Assembly: GCA_033961575.1 (NCBI GenBank) | Contig: CM066733.1 | Location: 103,507,921-103,571,920 of the forward strand | Direction of reading: 5' to 3' | Length of the DNA: 64,000 bases | Source: Aselliscus stoliczkanus | Taxonomy: Eukaryota; Chordata; Mammalia; Chiroptera; Hipposideridae | Part shown: positions 10,831-25,304 of the stretch, piece by piece | How positions within the stretch are numbered: position 1 is the stretch's first letter | Layout: each line of letters opens with the position of its first letter | The notes under the pieces: generated by a model | Seen by the model: only the letters and a program-made list of their open reading frames with translations | The model's database searches: none | What the model was told of the DNA's origin: nothing | Translations under genes and position numbers: made by a program

Positions 10831-13800
10831 CATCTCAAAACAATGGCTTCATCCTGGCTCCTCAGACCAAAAGAAAAGAATCTTACTATATCTCAATGTG
10901 AGGAATGAAATGCGGAAAGGAGCACCTTACACTTGTTGGCCTCATTAACAAATTCATTGGAAAATGCCCTGTTGAAATGCTGTGAAGAGATATGTTTACC
11001 TATTAAAAGAAAACATTTCATCATGATTTTTTTAAAATTAATAATCATTAAATAAAAAAACAGGTGGCATATGGTTAAAGGTTTTTTTTTGGAAATGAAG
11101 AGAAAAAATAAACAAGTGAATGAGGAACCCTTCAAATAAGATGATGATAAGAAGTTCCCACATAACTCCTTGTTATTTGGAGGAAAGAAACAAACAAGAG
11201 AAAAATGTAAATAAAATCCTATGGGATTCAGCAATTGATTTCATGAAAGAGAATATTTCAGAAAATGTTGGAGAGAAGGAAGTAATTGAAACAGAAAATA
11301 AGTTTGGTCCTTAAGTTATGAGCCCTAGCCTACAAGGAGTTTTAAGTCACATGTGGTACATATAATCAGTGGGTGTGCACTACACAGAGCAGGGCGCTGT
11401 TGTGGGGCTTCAGGGATCCTGAATGGGAGACTCTGAGAGTTGGGTCTTTGATGGGCTGGTGAGAACAGGTGCCGGAGGGACTGGTGGCACGCGTTATTAG
11501 CATCCCTTCCTGAGGTCTTCCACTGCTAAAAGAAAGGGCAGCCCACCCCGAAAACCAACTGGTAGATGCTCAAATGTTCCCTGGATGGATCTCACTCAAT
11601 CCCCTGGCCTTTTCAGTAAAGAAAAACTGAAAGAGAGAAGGAAGAAAGACACACCAGGACCAGCACATCTCATCATTCTGGCATTGGGGTGACAGATGCA
11701 TAGGGGTGTGCTTTTTGTGAAGACCAGCAATATGCTGTTCAGCCTGAATGAAATTCAGGAGATGTCTGAGCAGATAATTAATCAGTTTGAGGCCAACCAT
11801 CCCTCACAAGCCCCCTCTGTAATGCTTTTACTTCTACCTTACTCATTTTTAGATCTGTTCATCAAATGCAAAGGCAGTGTTTATCTTTGCATTTGAGAAG
11901 TTTCTGGCACATAATTGGTCTCTATAAATATTTATCCATTGCAAAATAAACTATAAAGGAAAGTTTGTGTTCACTTAGCAAAATTTATGTAAGAGTCTTA
12001 AGAATGAAAAGCAACCGAGGTTAGATTTAGAATGACTATTAGTATCAATTGTATTCTCTAAGGACAAATGTCTAATATATAGACAGCATACAATAATGTG
12101 GGCAGCTGACTAAGGAATCAAACCAGCCAATCTGCAAAAGAAAGATGCTTTTTCAAAAAAAAAAAAAAAAAGGCCTCATTTAGAATTAAATTTGATGCTG
12201 AAATTCTAATAAGAACTTGCTTCCATTTTGGTTAAATGACTTGGCAGTGGATACACTTTTCCCTCAGAGAGAAGTCTATATAAAGTTGAGTGAATGTAAC
12301 TTTTCACACGCAAATATTACAGCTGCAGGGAAATTCTGGTACTTTCATACAGTGCCAGAATCTAGAGATATATGCTCAAGTTCATGGAAACAGCTTATAC
12401 TTCATATCCAGTGCTTTCCAGAGCAGGGACATCTTAGACTATATAACCATGCGTTAGTAATGTTCTGCCATGAGTGGCCATGTGTATGGCCTGTGGCCTA
12501 GCAGTCAGATGTAAACAGGGATCCTGCAAGGCCCAAATACCTAAACGTAGGCTTCTTTTACTCAGTGACCTGTGGAGAAATTCCCATATGGAATCAGTGA
12601 TGGGACGTTTTGGTTTACCTTCAAATAGCTGACATTTTAATGAATGCCTACAAGGAAACCACTGGTTATAATAACACCTCCTTGTCAGAAAGCCTTCAGC
12701 TGTCCTTCTTACCAAGACGTGGCCTTCTCCATTCAATTTAATTGTCTTTTCCAGCTCCATCCACCAACTTTTATTTGTTATTTTTGTGTTTTCTAGTTAA
12801 ATTGGAGAGGGGGAGGTAGAAACAGTGGAAACACAGGGGAAAAGATTAAGTGGAAAATTTACCTTTAAATTACCATAATACTAAGATGATAAATGAGTTT
12901 ATGTAAAAAGATGCCTGCTCTAGAAACAGTGACATTTTTGCATTGTGCAATTAGTTTGTGGAGTGTGTGTGCATGTGGGCCTGGGTCCTTCTGAAGTGCA
13001 AGGGTGGTATTTTTATAAATGTCAGTTTCACTCCTCTCTCTGTTGTGGACTTATATGCTTGTCAGGTTCTGGTACAAATTTGCAGAAAAGTAAACTGGAC
13101 ATACACAAGTAAGGCGACTTAATGCCGAGCAAATCTACAGAACTCGTCTCTCCAAGCACTGGAGGATTTTGCTTGTATGTGGATTTGCAGGATTCAGCAT
13201 TAGGTCCTAATAGCTTCCCCTGAGTATGATGTAACTGTAGTGCAGCCATTTCCAATGCCTTGTTAGCCTCTGCATGATTCCTATTTTTCTCTCCACCAGT
13301 CTCATGGTCATAGACTACTCATTATGACTATCCCAACCTGCATATTTTCCTTGGGAAATACTTTTTATCAGAAAAGAAATTTTAAGGTCCCATCATCAAG
13401 GCTTAACCAGAGGTTTCCAAGGCAGACATGTCCCTCAGGACATGGAGGAATTTGCCTCCAGAGCACTGCCATGTGGTCCAGATCACCTGAAAACACCTGC
13501 AGTCACCTGTGTAAGAAGAGAACCAATTCCAACAGCATGCCTAGAAAGAAGGAATAAAGATGGCCCGACTCACAAAAAATACTTTCATAATCAACACACA
13601 GTCACAGCCTTCCTTGTAGTTTAAGAATGGGGCAGTGTGGTAAAATGAACCACTGTCCCTAGGGCCTGAGGTAGGATGGAGGCAGGGTGCCAGGAACAGC
13701 CGGAAAGGGAAAGAGTGGCTGCTTTCCTTGTGGTTTTGTGACAGAAGAGGGTGGATAGTCTCTCAAGCCAACAACACTAAGCCTTCCCCAGGCGTTCTCT

Positions 13801-15574
13801 CTCTGTTAAAATCTTTTCATGAATTCTTTTAAAGGTACACATTTTTAATTGTTCTGAATTTGAAGTTATTCGTTAAGTCACAGATTTCCATTTAGCCTGT
13901 TGCAGAAACTATAATGGAAACTATTATAATTCTTTGTTCTTAAACCAATAAAGTATGTTCTTTATCTTCCAAGAAGCTGATAATATGATAGGTGCAAGTT
14001 TTAAGGGCTAATTATACTAAATAGCAGTGCATAACTCAAAAGAGAGACTACATCTATTATGTAAAATTCCCTAAAGAAACATCAGAAAATTTACATGCAT
14101 TGATTGGTAGTTAGCATGAGAAAGACGTTTACAAGTTGACTTCACCAAGCCACAACTGTTTGCATTAGCAGGCAAGCAACATAAGCTAACTGATAAGAAT
14201 TCAGTGATATAATGCAATTAATACAGTTATGTCTGTTAATTAGTGTTTTCCAACTGTCAAAGAAGATGCCTTTTAGGAGTCAAACTTATTTTGCTGATTA
14301 AAAATTGGAATCTATCTTGTAAAAACTGAGATGGACCTTCCTTTGATCTAATTAAAGGAAGAGTTTGTATACTCAAAACTTGTGTCTCTTTGACATAAAT
14401 TAACATATTCATAAATGAGATAGATGGATATTTTGCAATTAACATGGGACAAGGATAAAGCCTCATTAGTAAACATGTTTTCTTTATTAACTTGCAGGTC
14501 AAGCTCTGTTTTATTATAAACCAATAGTGATAGAATGGTGTAGTTTTTTGTTTTTTTCAAAGAAAATTTATTGGCTCTGAAATTCCATGGCACTCTATCA
14601 CAGAAATATGACTTGTTTCTTCATTTCCAGACACCTGTTAGCTCATAACCAGAAGTATACACAAACTGCTGTTTTGTATGCCCAACTGGAGAATTTCAGG
14701 CCAGACTAGGTTTACGGGTTTCCTGAAAGAGTCCAGTTTTACTCTTAAAACCCGTTTTTACACTGCCTGTAAACACCAAGGCTCTCTTAATCTTCTAGTG
14801 GATCTGCCTTCAGTGCTGTGTCTGCAATTTTCATTGCATGAATTTCCTAGTTAGATTTTCAACCTAAAAGAAGCAGCTTTATCTTAGGCACCAAGTATAA
14901 ATACCTATTGATTAGAAGCATATTATGGTTGCTTTATTAATTTAGTCCAAATAGTTCCTAAAGTCTGATGCCAACTGTCTCATCCCTCAGTTCCCTGTCC
15001 TCACATCTCATCCTTTCCTGTCTTTCTGGGCTTCCAATGAAGCTGGGTCATTCCACAGAAATCAGTGCACAGGGTCTCACAGGGACTTGCCTCCACTCCC
15101 TAGGGCATATCAGGCATTGACTGAATGCCAGGCTGGGGCACCCAGGAGGCCGAGCAAGTTCCGGGTTTAAATAAATGTTCCAGGTTGAGTTTTATATGGT
15201 CTTAGGGAAGAGTTTAGTTAAAGACTGCCAAGTTCACCCCAGGCACATACAGACTTTTAAAGATGCTGTTGTTCAGATAAAACCTACATCATACAAGATA
15301 TATACCAAGCAGCTGTTTAGCATAGTTAAATGAATCAACTCTCGATTTGTATGTACTTCCCATCAAGGCACCATTGCTGACCGCTGCACTCTTCGTCAGT
15401 ATGCGTTTGTTCTTCCTACTTGTTCTGCCTTTTCTTTCTTGTTTCTCTGATTGCCTATCACATCTGGGATCTCTACCACACAACTTCTGTATTGCTCCCA
15501 ATCGTTTTTTGCTTGCTCTGATGATCTTCTCTGCCAGGCAATACGGATACGAAATTTGTCAAGTCTAGTATCAA
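10831..15574. other. Long, mostly unique non-coding stretch
   Basis: Only faint repeat traces are seen: 11860-11935 ('tctggcacataattggtctc...aaatatttatcc') may be the 3' tip of an L2 or MIR. Open frames of up to 113 codons (10893-11234 reverse, 12434-12760 reverse) have no recognisable domain, overlap frames on the other strand, and lack exon signals. I see no gene. Confidence 0.45.
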
Positions 15575-15755
15575 TCACCTACTCTGTGATCTTGTAGAAG
15601 TATCTAGACTTCTGGGTGGCTCAGTTTCTTCACCTGTACGATGAGGATGACCATGGTACCTACTTGAAGTGATGTATTTAAGAAATGTAGTGGAATGCCT
15701 GGCAGATTATTAAGTGCTTTAATAGTGTTAGCTATTGACATTATTATTTGAAATG
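15575..15755 (+). mobile_element. MIR SINE, forward, partial
   Basis: Reads 'ctgtgatcttgtagaag', 'ctcagtttcttcacctgta', 'gatgaggatgacc', 'gtacctacttgaag', 'atgcctggcagattattaag': the MIR core through its 3' end. The tRNA-like head is missing. Confidence 0.88.
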
Positions 15756-17990
15756 TTCAAGGGGCCTAGCATAGAATTTGACACTTGTTCATTTCTCAAC
15801 AAATCACTTTTTATTAACTAATTTCTGGCCTGACGAGAACCTAGGTACATTGTGGGTAGAAAAGACTACATATCCAATTAATCAGATGCGTTTACTAATC
15901 CTCTGTACTGAAGTTTGGAATAGAAGTGCTTCTTCTCATTTGTGGGGATCAGGGGCCGCTGAGCAGCTATGGTGGCAGTGAGAGAGCCACACCTGGAGGG
16001 ACGTGACATACTGGTAAGGTCGCTCCGGCAAGTAAGTTGATTAGCCTTGTGCTTCCCGAACATAAGCAGCAGCTTAGTTCATTGGGGAGAGCAGCTTTAA
16101 AGAACAGACATTTTTATCCCATGATTTAATTTTTCTACTAAGTAAGAAAAACCTATCTCTGCTGAAGTCTGCTGCTGATCAGAATATTCTTTTGAAAAGA
16201 TTTCAGGACAGGGGTCAGGATAATGTCATACCAAGTTTCCAACCTCTTAACAGACATGAAATATTCATAGATTTCTATTCAGATGTGCTCCTTCCGTGGC
16301 CTCAACCCTCCTCTTTACATTCCAAATTCAACATGAAAGTTTATCTTTAGGTAGCCAACCTTTTTTCAGTGATAAAGGTCAATTATGACCTTGCTTTACT
16401 GGCAGTTATCACTGCTATCCAGGATTCATGTAATATATCCAGTAATACTGCACTGTGAATAAAATGTGGCTTAAAAAAAATCACACGGGTAAAATTTATA
16501 TGCAAAATGAGAAGAAAGCATCAACTTTTCCCTGCTGTTACCTTTATTTATTTGAACAAATGTCATGAGAAAAAAAGAGTCTTAGACTTAATCTCCCTCA
16601 ATCAATGTCAGCCACATTACTACTTAATGGGAGTTTATACTGCATAATATTATTTTCTTTGTATGAACCATTTTCTGACACCTTACATTTAGTTAAATGA
16701 TTTATCCATGTACATTTTACATGAGGATAAATATGAATAATGGTTTCAGCTTATATTGAGTGGGATAAGGAAGCAACTCTAAAATACAAAGTCAATTGGC
16801 TCAGCCACTCAGGCCCTGGTGTCAACAGGAGTTACTTATGTGTACAAAGAAAGTCTGTCTGAATAGCAGCAGTGATATGAGGGATTATACATACATACAT
16901 ATTTTTTCTTTCTTCTATTTCTTTCTTCATAGGGATAACAAAGCTCTCTCCCCTACAATGCCTTCTTATTTATCAGTAAGCACTAACTTCAGGTGTATGT
17001 ATACCAACACGTGGATGTTCTTTGATTATTTGTAAGTAGTAGCTCCAGGTAAAGGTTATTGTCAAGCTGTGAAATTTGCAACGAGGATGTTCAGTTTGGT
17101 TGGTAAGTTACAGAATAATGCTTTTTGTCCAAAAATAATTTTTCTTATATATCTCCTATATTTCCATGCATAGCTTACACCATTGTAAGTTTAGAGCAGA
17201 TTCTTTTGTGATTTCTTTTTTTAGCTCACTAACTAAAAATCTACCTAGTTTGAGTTTAAATTTGTAAAAACAATGATTCCCCAGGAAAAATACACGAGAT
17301 GGAATTTTTTTTTTTTTTAGATTCTATGATCTAAGTGTATTACTTGGAGAGGATATTTTTACCCAAGGCTGGATAAAATCCGATCAGTCTTGTTTTGTTG
17401 CCATTTATAATTTATTTTTTTGTTTGTTTTCTTGCTTTTTTTAATTAGAAAATGAATTAAAGGTATTCATTCGAAGGAAAAGTAGCAGCTCTTTCCAAAT
17501 GAAGCTTCTGTGTGCTGTAATGAGAGAAGCGCACAATCCAAACAGCATCAAAAAGATATTCAGCCAATTCCAGTCTCATCTTTTTGGCCACATTTATTCC
17601 TCACGATTCTTCCTGGAGCTGCAGACTGTTTCTTTTCTTTGGCACACAATCAATGAAACAAACCGAGATGAAGTAAGGCCTAACATTGACACAAACTTGA
17701 CCAAGCAAAAATATATTTGGAAAGGGATATATAAAAATCTCTTTTTGAACAAGAGCCTTCTTTACTTATAAATTTCTTTTCTTTAGCGAGCATGCCTTCA
17801 GTGTACCCTGCAAAGCACGACATAAATGCCAACTACGTGGAGAGCCTTTTGCTCCCTACCCAGGCAGAATTAATTACTCTTGCATCCAGAGTCTCACCAT
17901 CAGGTTCTTGTACCTCTAGTTGCCACTTTCTTCATTCCTCCTTCATCTAGAATTGATTGTTCACATACCCTACTCCTACCATGAAGCATA
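15756..17990. other. Unique non-coding sequence
   Basis: No recognisable element except T-rich runs at about 17308-17320 and 17405-17440. The 90-codon forward frame at 17499-17771 encodes a peptide without a recognisable domain, and I do not regard it as a gene. Confidence 0.4.
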
Positions 17991-17994
17991 AGAT

Positions 17995-18235
17995 CCTTGG
18001 TGGTCAATTCTATATGGCTATGTATTAGCGTTTACCCTTCATTCCACCCTGGAGTAATGCTATCCTCTTCTAGAGACCTCTCACATGGTTATTATTTCAC
18101 TAACTTCTATTAGATTTAGATCTTGAAAGGAAGGCAGGGAATATATTTTATCTTACTCATCTTTTGGTGCCTGGGCCTCATATCACCCCAAGGACAGCGT
18201 AAATGTTTGCTGAATGAATAAATGAACAACTAAAT
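17995..18235 (+). mobile_element. L2 LINE 3' end, forward (diverged)
   Basis: The tail matches the L2 3' UTR pattern: 'gaaaggaaggcagggaat', 'cttactcatcttttggtgcc' and 'aaatgtttgctgaatgaata'. The upstream boundary is uncertain. Confidence 0.65.
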
Positions 18236-18869
18236 AATTTCTACAAACTTTTGCCAAAAGCTTTAAGGGTGTCCCATAGCATTAGGATACCCTTTGCTCC
18301 CATCCCAAGCCAAAGATGTAAACAAGCAACTGAACCGAAGAGGCAGAGACCAGAAGGCTTTCATCAGATCAAGTCTATCATTCAATGAATCATCCATTGC
18401 TCTTATTTCAACGGCACTCAGAAAACTCACTGTAGGTTGAACTTGGCCCTGGGTCCTCTAAAACACCCTGATGCAAGAACCACACAAAGAGAATACCACA
18501 GAATCTTATGAGCCACTCACCCCCTGGAACGGCCCTCTCAGGTATGTGTCTACTAACTTTCTGTCTCTGAAAACCTGGCAGCCCTCTACACAACCAAACT
18601 TCCTTCGTTTTGAAAGGTAATGCCCTTGAGAACTTAAGATAGAGTGACCTCTTCTCCAGCAGGGGCTTCAGCCAGTACACTGGAACCCAGGCTCCTGAGC
18701 CGGTTTTTGATCATTCCTTAGCCCCTCCAAGTCCAACTGCAAGGCCTCTTACCTTCTCCGTAGGTGGAAATCCCTCCCCTCCACCCCTTCCACCCTGCTC
18801 TGCTCTGTGGTGGTAACACATGCTTAAGAATAAAATCATTTGTGCTGTTCTACTGTATGAAATGCAGGC

Positions 18870-19420
18870 GTCATTTTCTAAAGAATGCCAAAAGACGGCA
18901 GACTGGAACTGTGTGAGTCTGCAAAGCCATTCTCTCATTTCATGGTGCAGCAGCGTTTCAGAGGAAGCCAAGCCAGCTATGTGACTTCCCAGCGGAAGAA
19001 ACCAGGTAGCAGAGAGTTAAAGCACTTGCTCATTGGTTTTCCCAGATCCTATTTTAATTTGCTCCCTCTTTTTGGACAGCTCTGTGAAGGCAGTCTGGTT
19101 CGCTGCCTCGCCATACTAATGAGACTCATCCATCTGCCTCTGTCATTGCCAGCCTCTCCTTTCTGCTGGAAGTCAGAGATGAACGCTCAGGACAGGTCCT
19201 TTCTAGGCTGCAGTACTTAATCATTTCTAAACACGCTAGATGGCCTCAGGCAGTGAAGGCAACAAGCATTTAACCCAGGCTTGGCAGCTCCAGCTTCTCC
19301 ACACTCTGCCTGTGAGCTCTGATAATGAAAAGTTGCTGTGCTTTTACTCTCCACTTAACCAGATGCTCTTTGCTTCTTGGGGCAAAAGGTTAAATAGATA
19401 TAAGAACCCATGCTAGTTTT
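18870..19420. promoter_or_regulatory. Candidate conserved non-coding element
   Basis: This stretch is repeat-free, less AT-rich than its surroundings and keeps several CpGs (such as 'ggttcgctgcctcgcc' and 'atgaacgctcagg'). By texture it looks constrained. A 111-codon frame (18885-19220, forward) crosses it, but the peptide shows no domain and is interpreted as chance. Conservation is inferred from composition only; an alignment would decide it. Confidence 0.3.
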
Positions 19421-20720
19421 GAAGGCTTTTATTAGCAGTCCTCAGAGGAGTGGGAGAAGAGGATGCTGTTGTTCCTGATCTATTTGTCCCTTGGGATTCA
19501 TATTTAGGCTTGTGTCCTTGCTTTTTACTGAAGGAACGATGCCTTTGCCCCTAGTGCTTTTGTTGTTGTTTTGGGGCACAAGAGTTAACAAGCAGGTTGG
19601 AGCTCTGCCATTTAATTATTTAATGTTCAGTTTTTATGGAGAGGATGGATGAAGAGGACGATACCACCATTGCTTAACTGTGGCAACACCTTTTTTAACA
19701 ATGTGGATAAAACACTTTTTCTTTTTTTTTTTCTGTAGTAGCTAGGGCCTCTGATTTATTTTTCCACTCCATCTACTGCTCCATATGTCTGTGGAATCTG
19801 CTTTTTTCCCAGAGCTCATGTTAGTATAAAGCAATTGTCTGGGATGTGTAAGAATTAAGTATCCCATCATTCAGACTAGACATGCAATTAGAAGAGTTGC
19901 ACTAATTTCCACTGCTGAGACCCTGTCACTTTAATTTATCCTTACTTTCCTGCATTTAGGCCTTCCCTGGTTGGAGGCCAAGGATTTTATACAGTTTCAA
20001 TCAATGGTGCTTTGATGTAGGAACTAGAGTATATATAAAGTTTGGGAAAAAAGAACTGGGGGGTTACCTAGAACTGACTGGAAGAAACAAAAACCTTGTA
20101 TAAAGAAACTTGCCTTCTCTATGATTCTACCATGCTAGCAAAATAATGGAGAGGAGGAGTTTTAAATTCAGAAAGGTCACTGAATTATAATATAAAGATC
20201 CAAGTATTTTTTTCATGATATTTTTTCTCCCTCTGCTATTATTTGTAAAACATTTTCTGTTGTTACTGATCAATATGTAAAAAGGTTACTAGTTACCTGA
20301 TAGCTTAAACTATCATTTTGAAAGCAGAGCTAAAATTTAGTTACTGACTCTTCTTTTCAGTTTATATACAGCTATGACGAGACTGTCCAACGAGTTTTAC
20401 AGCCACTATCAAAATCCCTTTACATAAGTTGCAGACAAGCATAACTCACAAAAGCATGGAATGTTGCCATGAATAGGTATGAAATATCTCTTCCTGAATA
20501 TCTCTCCGCAGAGACATGATAAATCCTATGTGGACCAATTATCAGGCTCTCTTGTGCCTTTTATGCATTAAACCTGCCCTGAATCATGAAAAACACCCAG
20601 AGCCCATGCAAATTTTACCCTGAGTTTAGGGTGACAGAATTCAAACTTCAAGCAGCTCCTAACTCAGATATGGGCTAAGCTTGTCATGATTTTGAAATAA
20701 AGACATGGAAAAGTTCAGTT
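19421..20720. promoter_or_regulatory. Repeat-free block, possible regulatory sequence
   Basis: No transposon is recognisable across 1.3 kb, unusual for this window. It contains homeodomain-like and AT-rich motifs such as 'tttaattatttaatg' near 19611 and 'gaccaattatcagg' near 20534. The evidence is weak: absence of repeats plus motif texture. Confidence 0.22.
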
Positions 20721-23700
20721 ATAAAGCAATTTTACATGGAGAGAAATATTGGAAAATGTATACACATGGTGGCTCCCCCCAGCTCAGTTTTAAACAACTG
20801 AGATACATATATGACCTGATTCTTTGCAATGGAGACTCTGACCCCAAGTCCCTCTCTTGCTCACATTGAGAGTTTTTTAGGTCATCTACAAAGAGATTTT
20901 CAGTAATATTTTATAGGTTTTGCTACTTGATCTCATACTAACCATGATTATTCAATATTTTAAAACAATTTTTATATGTTATCAATTTTAGAACATATAT
21001 ATGGGTGTATGTGGCATTGTGTCATGAACACAGCAAATACATTAGTTATCTATAAGCATATATTCCTACTTAAAAAAAACACAGAAAACATATCTAGAAA
21101 CATATTCATTCATTTTTATTTATTCTTACTTATTCCTGGAATATCTATTATTATTCTTAGAATACTTATAATTATGTGATCATACCTTAAGAGTGGGCAG
21201 TAATGTATTAAGATCATTTAAGTTAATAAAGAAAGTCTCTACCTATGCCCCAATAATAATATTTATGGACAAATCCTTCCTCAACAGCAAAATAAACCCT
21301 GGTTAAACCTTAGAGAATTTACATATGATACCTGGAAAAGAAACACACAACTTTGGTTAGGAGTAACTCTCATCAAAGATGAAATAAACAATCATAAATC
21401 CAGATGCTGTTATTTTTAGTAGCACCTTATGTAGATTATTTTAGAAGTAAAATACACTGGAAATGTAGAACATAAATGACAGAAAAGAATTGCTTCTAAG
21501 AAGGATGTTATTGAAAGTTTTCCTATAAGACATTTGCAGCTCTTAAAAACCAATGGACTAATTAAAAATGGGAAAATATGGTAGTAAAAGGAAATAAAAA
21601 GAGTGGATGTGGAAAATATTAGATATCCCTGAATAATCTTAGAATCAATAAAGAGCTTCAAAACGGGGGTGGGGAAGAGAGAGAAGAAGAAGAAAAAAAA
21701 TACCTCAACACATTCTCTTGGATGTCAACAACAAAAAAGCCTTATTTCATTTTGAAAGAACACATGAGGCTGAGTTCCTATTCTCTCTTGATAGCTTTGA
21801 ATACTGTTTGCCTCAGACTTGGTTCTTAGGATCATTGGATAAACACAATTTGTGCGCTTGAACATGCTAATACCATTCTCAATTTCTCAGCCCCAAAGCT
21901 GTTTTATAGGGACCACTGTTTTATAACAAAATCCTTTAGGCACTTCCAGTAACTAAACTGAAAGGGGCCTGGGTCTTACCTAATTCAGAATTAGCAGTTA
22001 GAGGGAGAGGGTATGCACGATGTTTGTCCCTTTTTATCTCCAGTCACCACGGTGGATGTACATAGTCCTTGTCTACTCTCAATCTGGGCATTCTCTAACA
22101 TTAAAATCCCCTGGCCATGTATCAGATGGGCTGGAAGGAATGGTGAGAAGTCATCTAGATAGTCAGTCTATCAGCCAATCAGTTAACAAATGTTTATCAC
22201 GTGCCACAGGATCCACAGCTTGGCACCAAGTAGGAGCCTAGCTCCCTGCCTTGAGGCAGGTCTGCACGTCCACCATGGCAGGCACATAAGGTTCAATTGG
22301 CACTGTCTTCTGATGTTACTTATTCAATAGCTTGTTAGTGTCTAATGAACTAAACAAACATCTCAGCACCAGATAACACAACTCTATATGCAATATGTAC
22401 ATATGTGTGTCTATATGTGTATATGTATAGATAGATCTATAAAACTTGGCATCTCTTTCAGGAGATATGCCAAGATATATTCACAGCTTTATATACACAT
22501 GTAATTCATGTATTTCTGTGCATATGGCAGTCAGGGGAATATATCTAATCAGTAGAACATGTTTTATTCCAGATGTTTTTTAATCATATCTTCTCACTGT
22601 CACTAATAAAAACAAAATCACCATAGTTGTTCGACTTGGACAGTTTCATTGGTCTTTAATCCCAAATCTCATTGAAAGAAGGGACACAAAGCATTTTATG
22701 TTTTCTAGAATGTGACAAAATTGTTGGCATATCAACCACTTATGAGACATTGTAGACAGGAAGTCCATCTTAACTCACAGCAAGCTATAAACCAATCTGA
22801 GAGGCTTTATTTTTGATGGTTTGTATTCTATCTTCCAGATTTACTTTCCAATAGTCATCTCTGTCTGGTTGTTCAGTGCTGTATCTTCCCTCATCTTCCA
22901 TACAAAGTCTGAAAGTCTCCTTGTTCTTTTCAACTTAGGAGTGCATAGACTGAGTTCTGGTCTTTCTCTCAATTTTCTTCACCATGTCTTTTCACTCAGA
23001 CTTTAAATCATCACCATCACACATACCCAATGACTGTATAGGTATGTCCCTGTTTTACCAACAGCTATGTATGTGGTGCCCAAATTGTGCTATTTCTCCC
23101 ACAAGTATCTCCAAAAGTCACATTGTCTACTAAGACCCTACTTCCAAATGAGGGTTTCCCCATAGCTGGATTTCTAGCTACCCTTCTATCCCACTTTTAT
23201 TCTTTTACTCAAGAACATTTTTAAATGACTGTAAAAATTAACTATCTTTGATATGCTCCTAGTTTAAAATTTGTCTCTGACTGCTTGATTTTACTTCAGA
23301 GCCATCTGACTTGTTCAGTTTCTTTCCAGAGCCCTCACACCAGCCAGAATGCTCCCTCTCTCCCACGCCCCAGGCCACAGTCTTGTAAAAACATATTTGT
23401 TCTCTGCACTTTTGTTCACATTCCACCATAGACAGAGGCCTGTGCTCCTCCTGTTATTCTCAGTGCAGACAACCTCACCAGTCCAGGTAACAAGAATGAA
23501 AGTTTTCATTTGCCTTGTAAGTCTTTATTTAACAATTACTATTCTCCAGTGACCTGCACTTGGGCTTTAAATGATTCCTCCAAACTACAAAGCTGAAATA
23601 AAAATCGAGCACTAATTTCATGAAGTTCAGGTTGTGGGAGAGGAAGGGTGTGTCACATTGTGCATGTGCCTATAAACAGCTTGAAGACAGAAACTGTGCT

Positions 23701-23999
23701 GTAGGTTCTTGTTATATCATCTAGGTTGAAACATGACAGCTCAACAAAAATTAAAGTACCATACTGATACTTATCCGAGTGCTGTGGTGAGAGAAAGTTG
23801 CTGCTTGAAGACGACTATGAAATAATGATCCCTATCAAGAAAGAAATTTTTTTCTGATTCATTTTAAATAAACTTTACTATTCTGATGTAATTCATACTG
23901 ACTAAGCAAGGGCAGAGCTGAAAACTATTGCTAAAGGGAACCAACGGAAAAATGTTTAATTAAGCTACACAACCACAGAAACCAGTCCAGGCCAGTCAG
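20721..23999. other. Unique non-coding sequence
   Basis: Very AT-rich in 20.9-21.7 kb, with a small TATG/TATA-rich patch at about 22385-22440. A 22160-22205 stretch ('aatcagttaacaaatg...cacgtgcc') may be a short L2 scrap. No gene is supported. Confidence 0.4.
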
Positions 24000-24205
24000 G
24001 GGAAACTAAGTTCAAATTCTACCTCCAGCGTTCTGTAATCTTGGTTGGACAAGTTACTTCATCTCTGTCTCCCTAATCCTCAATTCCTTACATGAAGAAG
24101 AAAAATAATAACTAAAGATGAAACTTTCGTGTATTTAAAGCACCCAGCAAAGCACCTGTTCCAGAGAAGGCACAAAATTATCAGAAATAATTGTTGGCTA
24201 TTAAA
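24000..24205 (+). mobile_element. MIR SINE, forward
   Basis: Landmarks run in order: 'aagttcaaattctacctcc', 'ggacaagttacttcatctc', 'cctcaattccttacatgaag', 'aaagcacccagcaaagcacc' and 'aataattgttggctatt'. Confidence 0.85.
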
Positions 24206-25304
24206 GGAAAACAAAGTTTGCATATTTAAGATAAATGCCTTTTTTCTTTCTCTGAGAGTTTATGAGTGAGAGATGTTGGACTGGATGCATGAAAAAAATG
24301 AAAGGTAAGAAAATACTTTGAAATTATGGCAACATCATTGCCAGTCCCATGCTCTGAACGGAAAGAATATTGTCCAGCTCATGGAAAAAAGCAAAGCAAA
24401 GGAGCTGGAGAAGCAGCATAAACTTCTTCAGCTGATTGACAGCGTAGGGCTGAAAATTAAGACCTTCTTTTAATTAATTTTAACAATCTAAAGTGGGGTG
24501 ATCGTATGTGGCTAAAACCAAGACAAGTCAGTGCCAAAACTGAGAGAACAGTGATTGGGCCCTTAATCCCTAGTTCAGCTCAAACACAGGGCTGCCCTGT
24601 TAAAGTCTGAGGAACCCCTGAGCTCCAAGATGACATTGGTGAGTTTAAAAGAAAAATTCTATATCAAGGACTGGGTATACAAGGAGAGTAAAAATTCATC
24701 AATAATGAAATAGATTATTATTAGGGGGAAAGATTTCAATCTTATCTAAGAGTTTTCTTGAAAACTTGATATTGAAGTTTTATTATTAAATGTAGTGACT
24801 GGTTACTATTAAAATCTCACTATTTTAAAAGACATATACTATATTTGGATAGTAAAGAATGACCAATAGTGTTTTAATGCAGTGTTCTTTGTTAGAAAGC
24901 TACATGAGATGTTGTACAAACAATGTTTAGAAAAAGTTGTGTTTGTGTGTCTTCTTTTATGTTGCTGTGAGGAAGCTGAATTTAAAAATTAAATTGATAA
25001 AAGAAAACCAAATGTGACAGTCCTGATTGATAACTTGAAACAAGAAGAATAAAAGGATGCCTGTTAAAATGCTTGATATTTAAAGGGCATCCATTGGACA
25101 TAAATAATTATTTAACATCTTGAAGTTTCTCATTTTCATCTTATACTGCTGTTTCATTCAGTTTTGTTTGCTACAGGATACACTCGGTCAAGATTAACCA
25201 TTTCCTATTTAGGCTCCCCTTGAAGTTCTGTTACTGATTTTAACACCTGTGTTTAGGTGTGCTTTGGCATAGATTTTGTACTCTGTAGTCCAATGGTTTG
25301 TTTC
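24206..25304. other. Unique AT-rich sequence
   Basis: No repeat or gene recognised. Confidence 0.4.
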
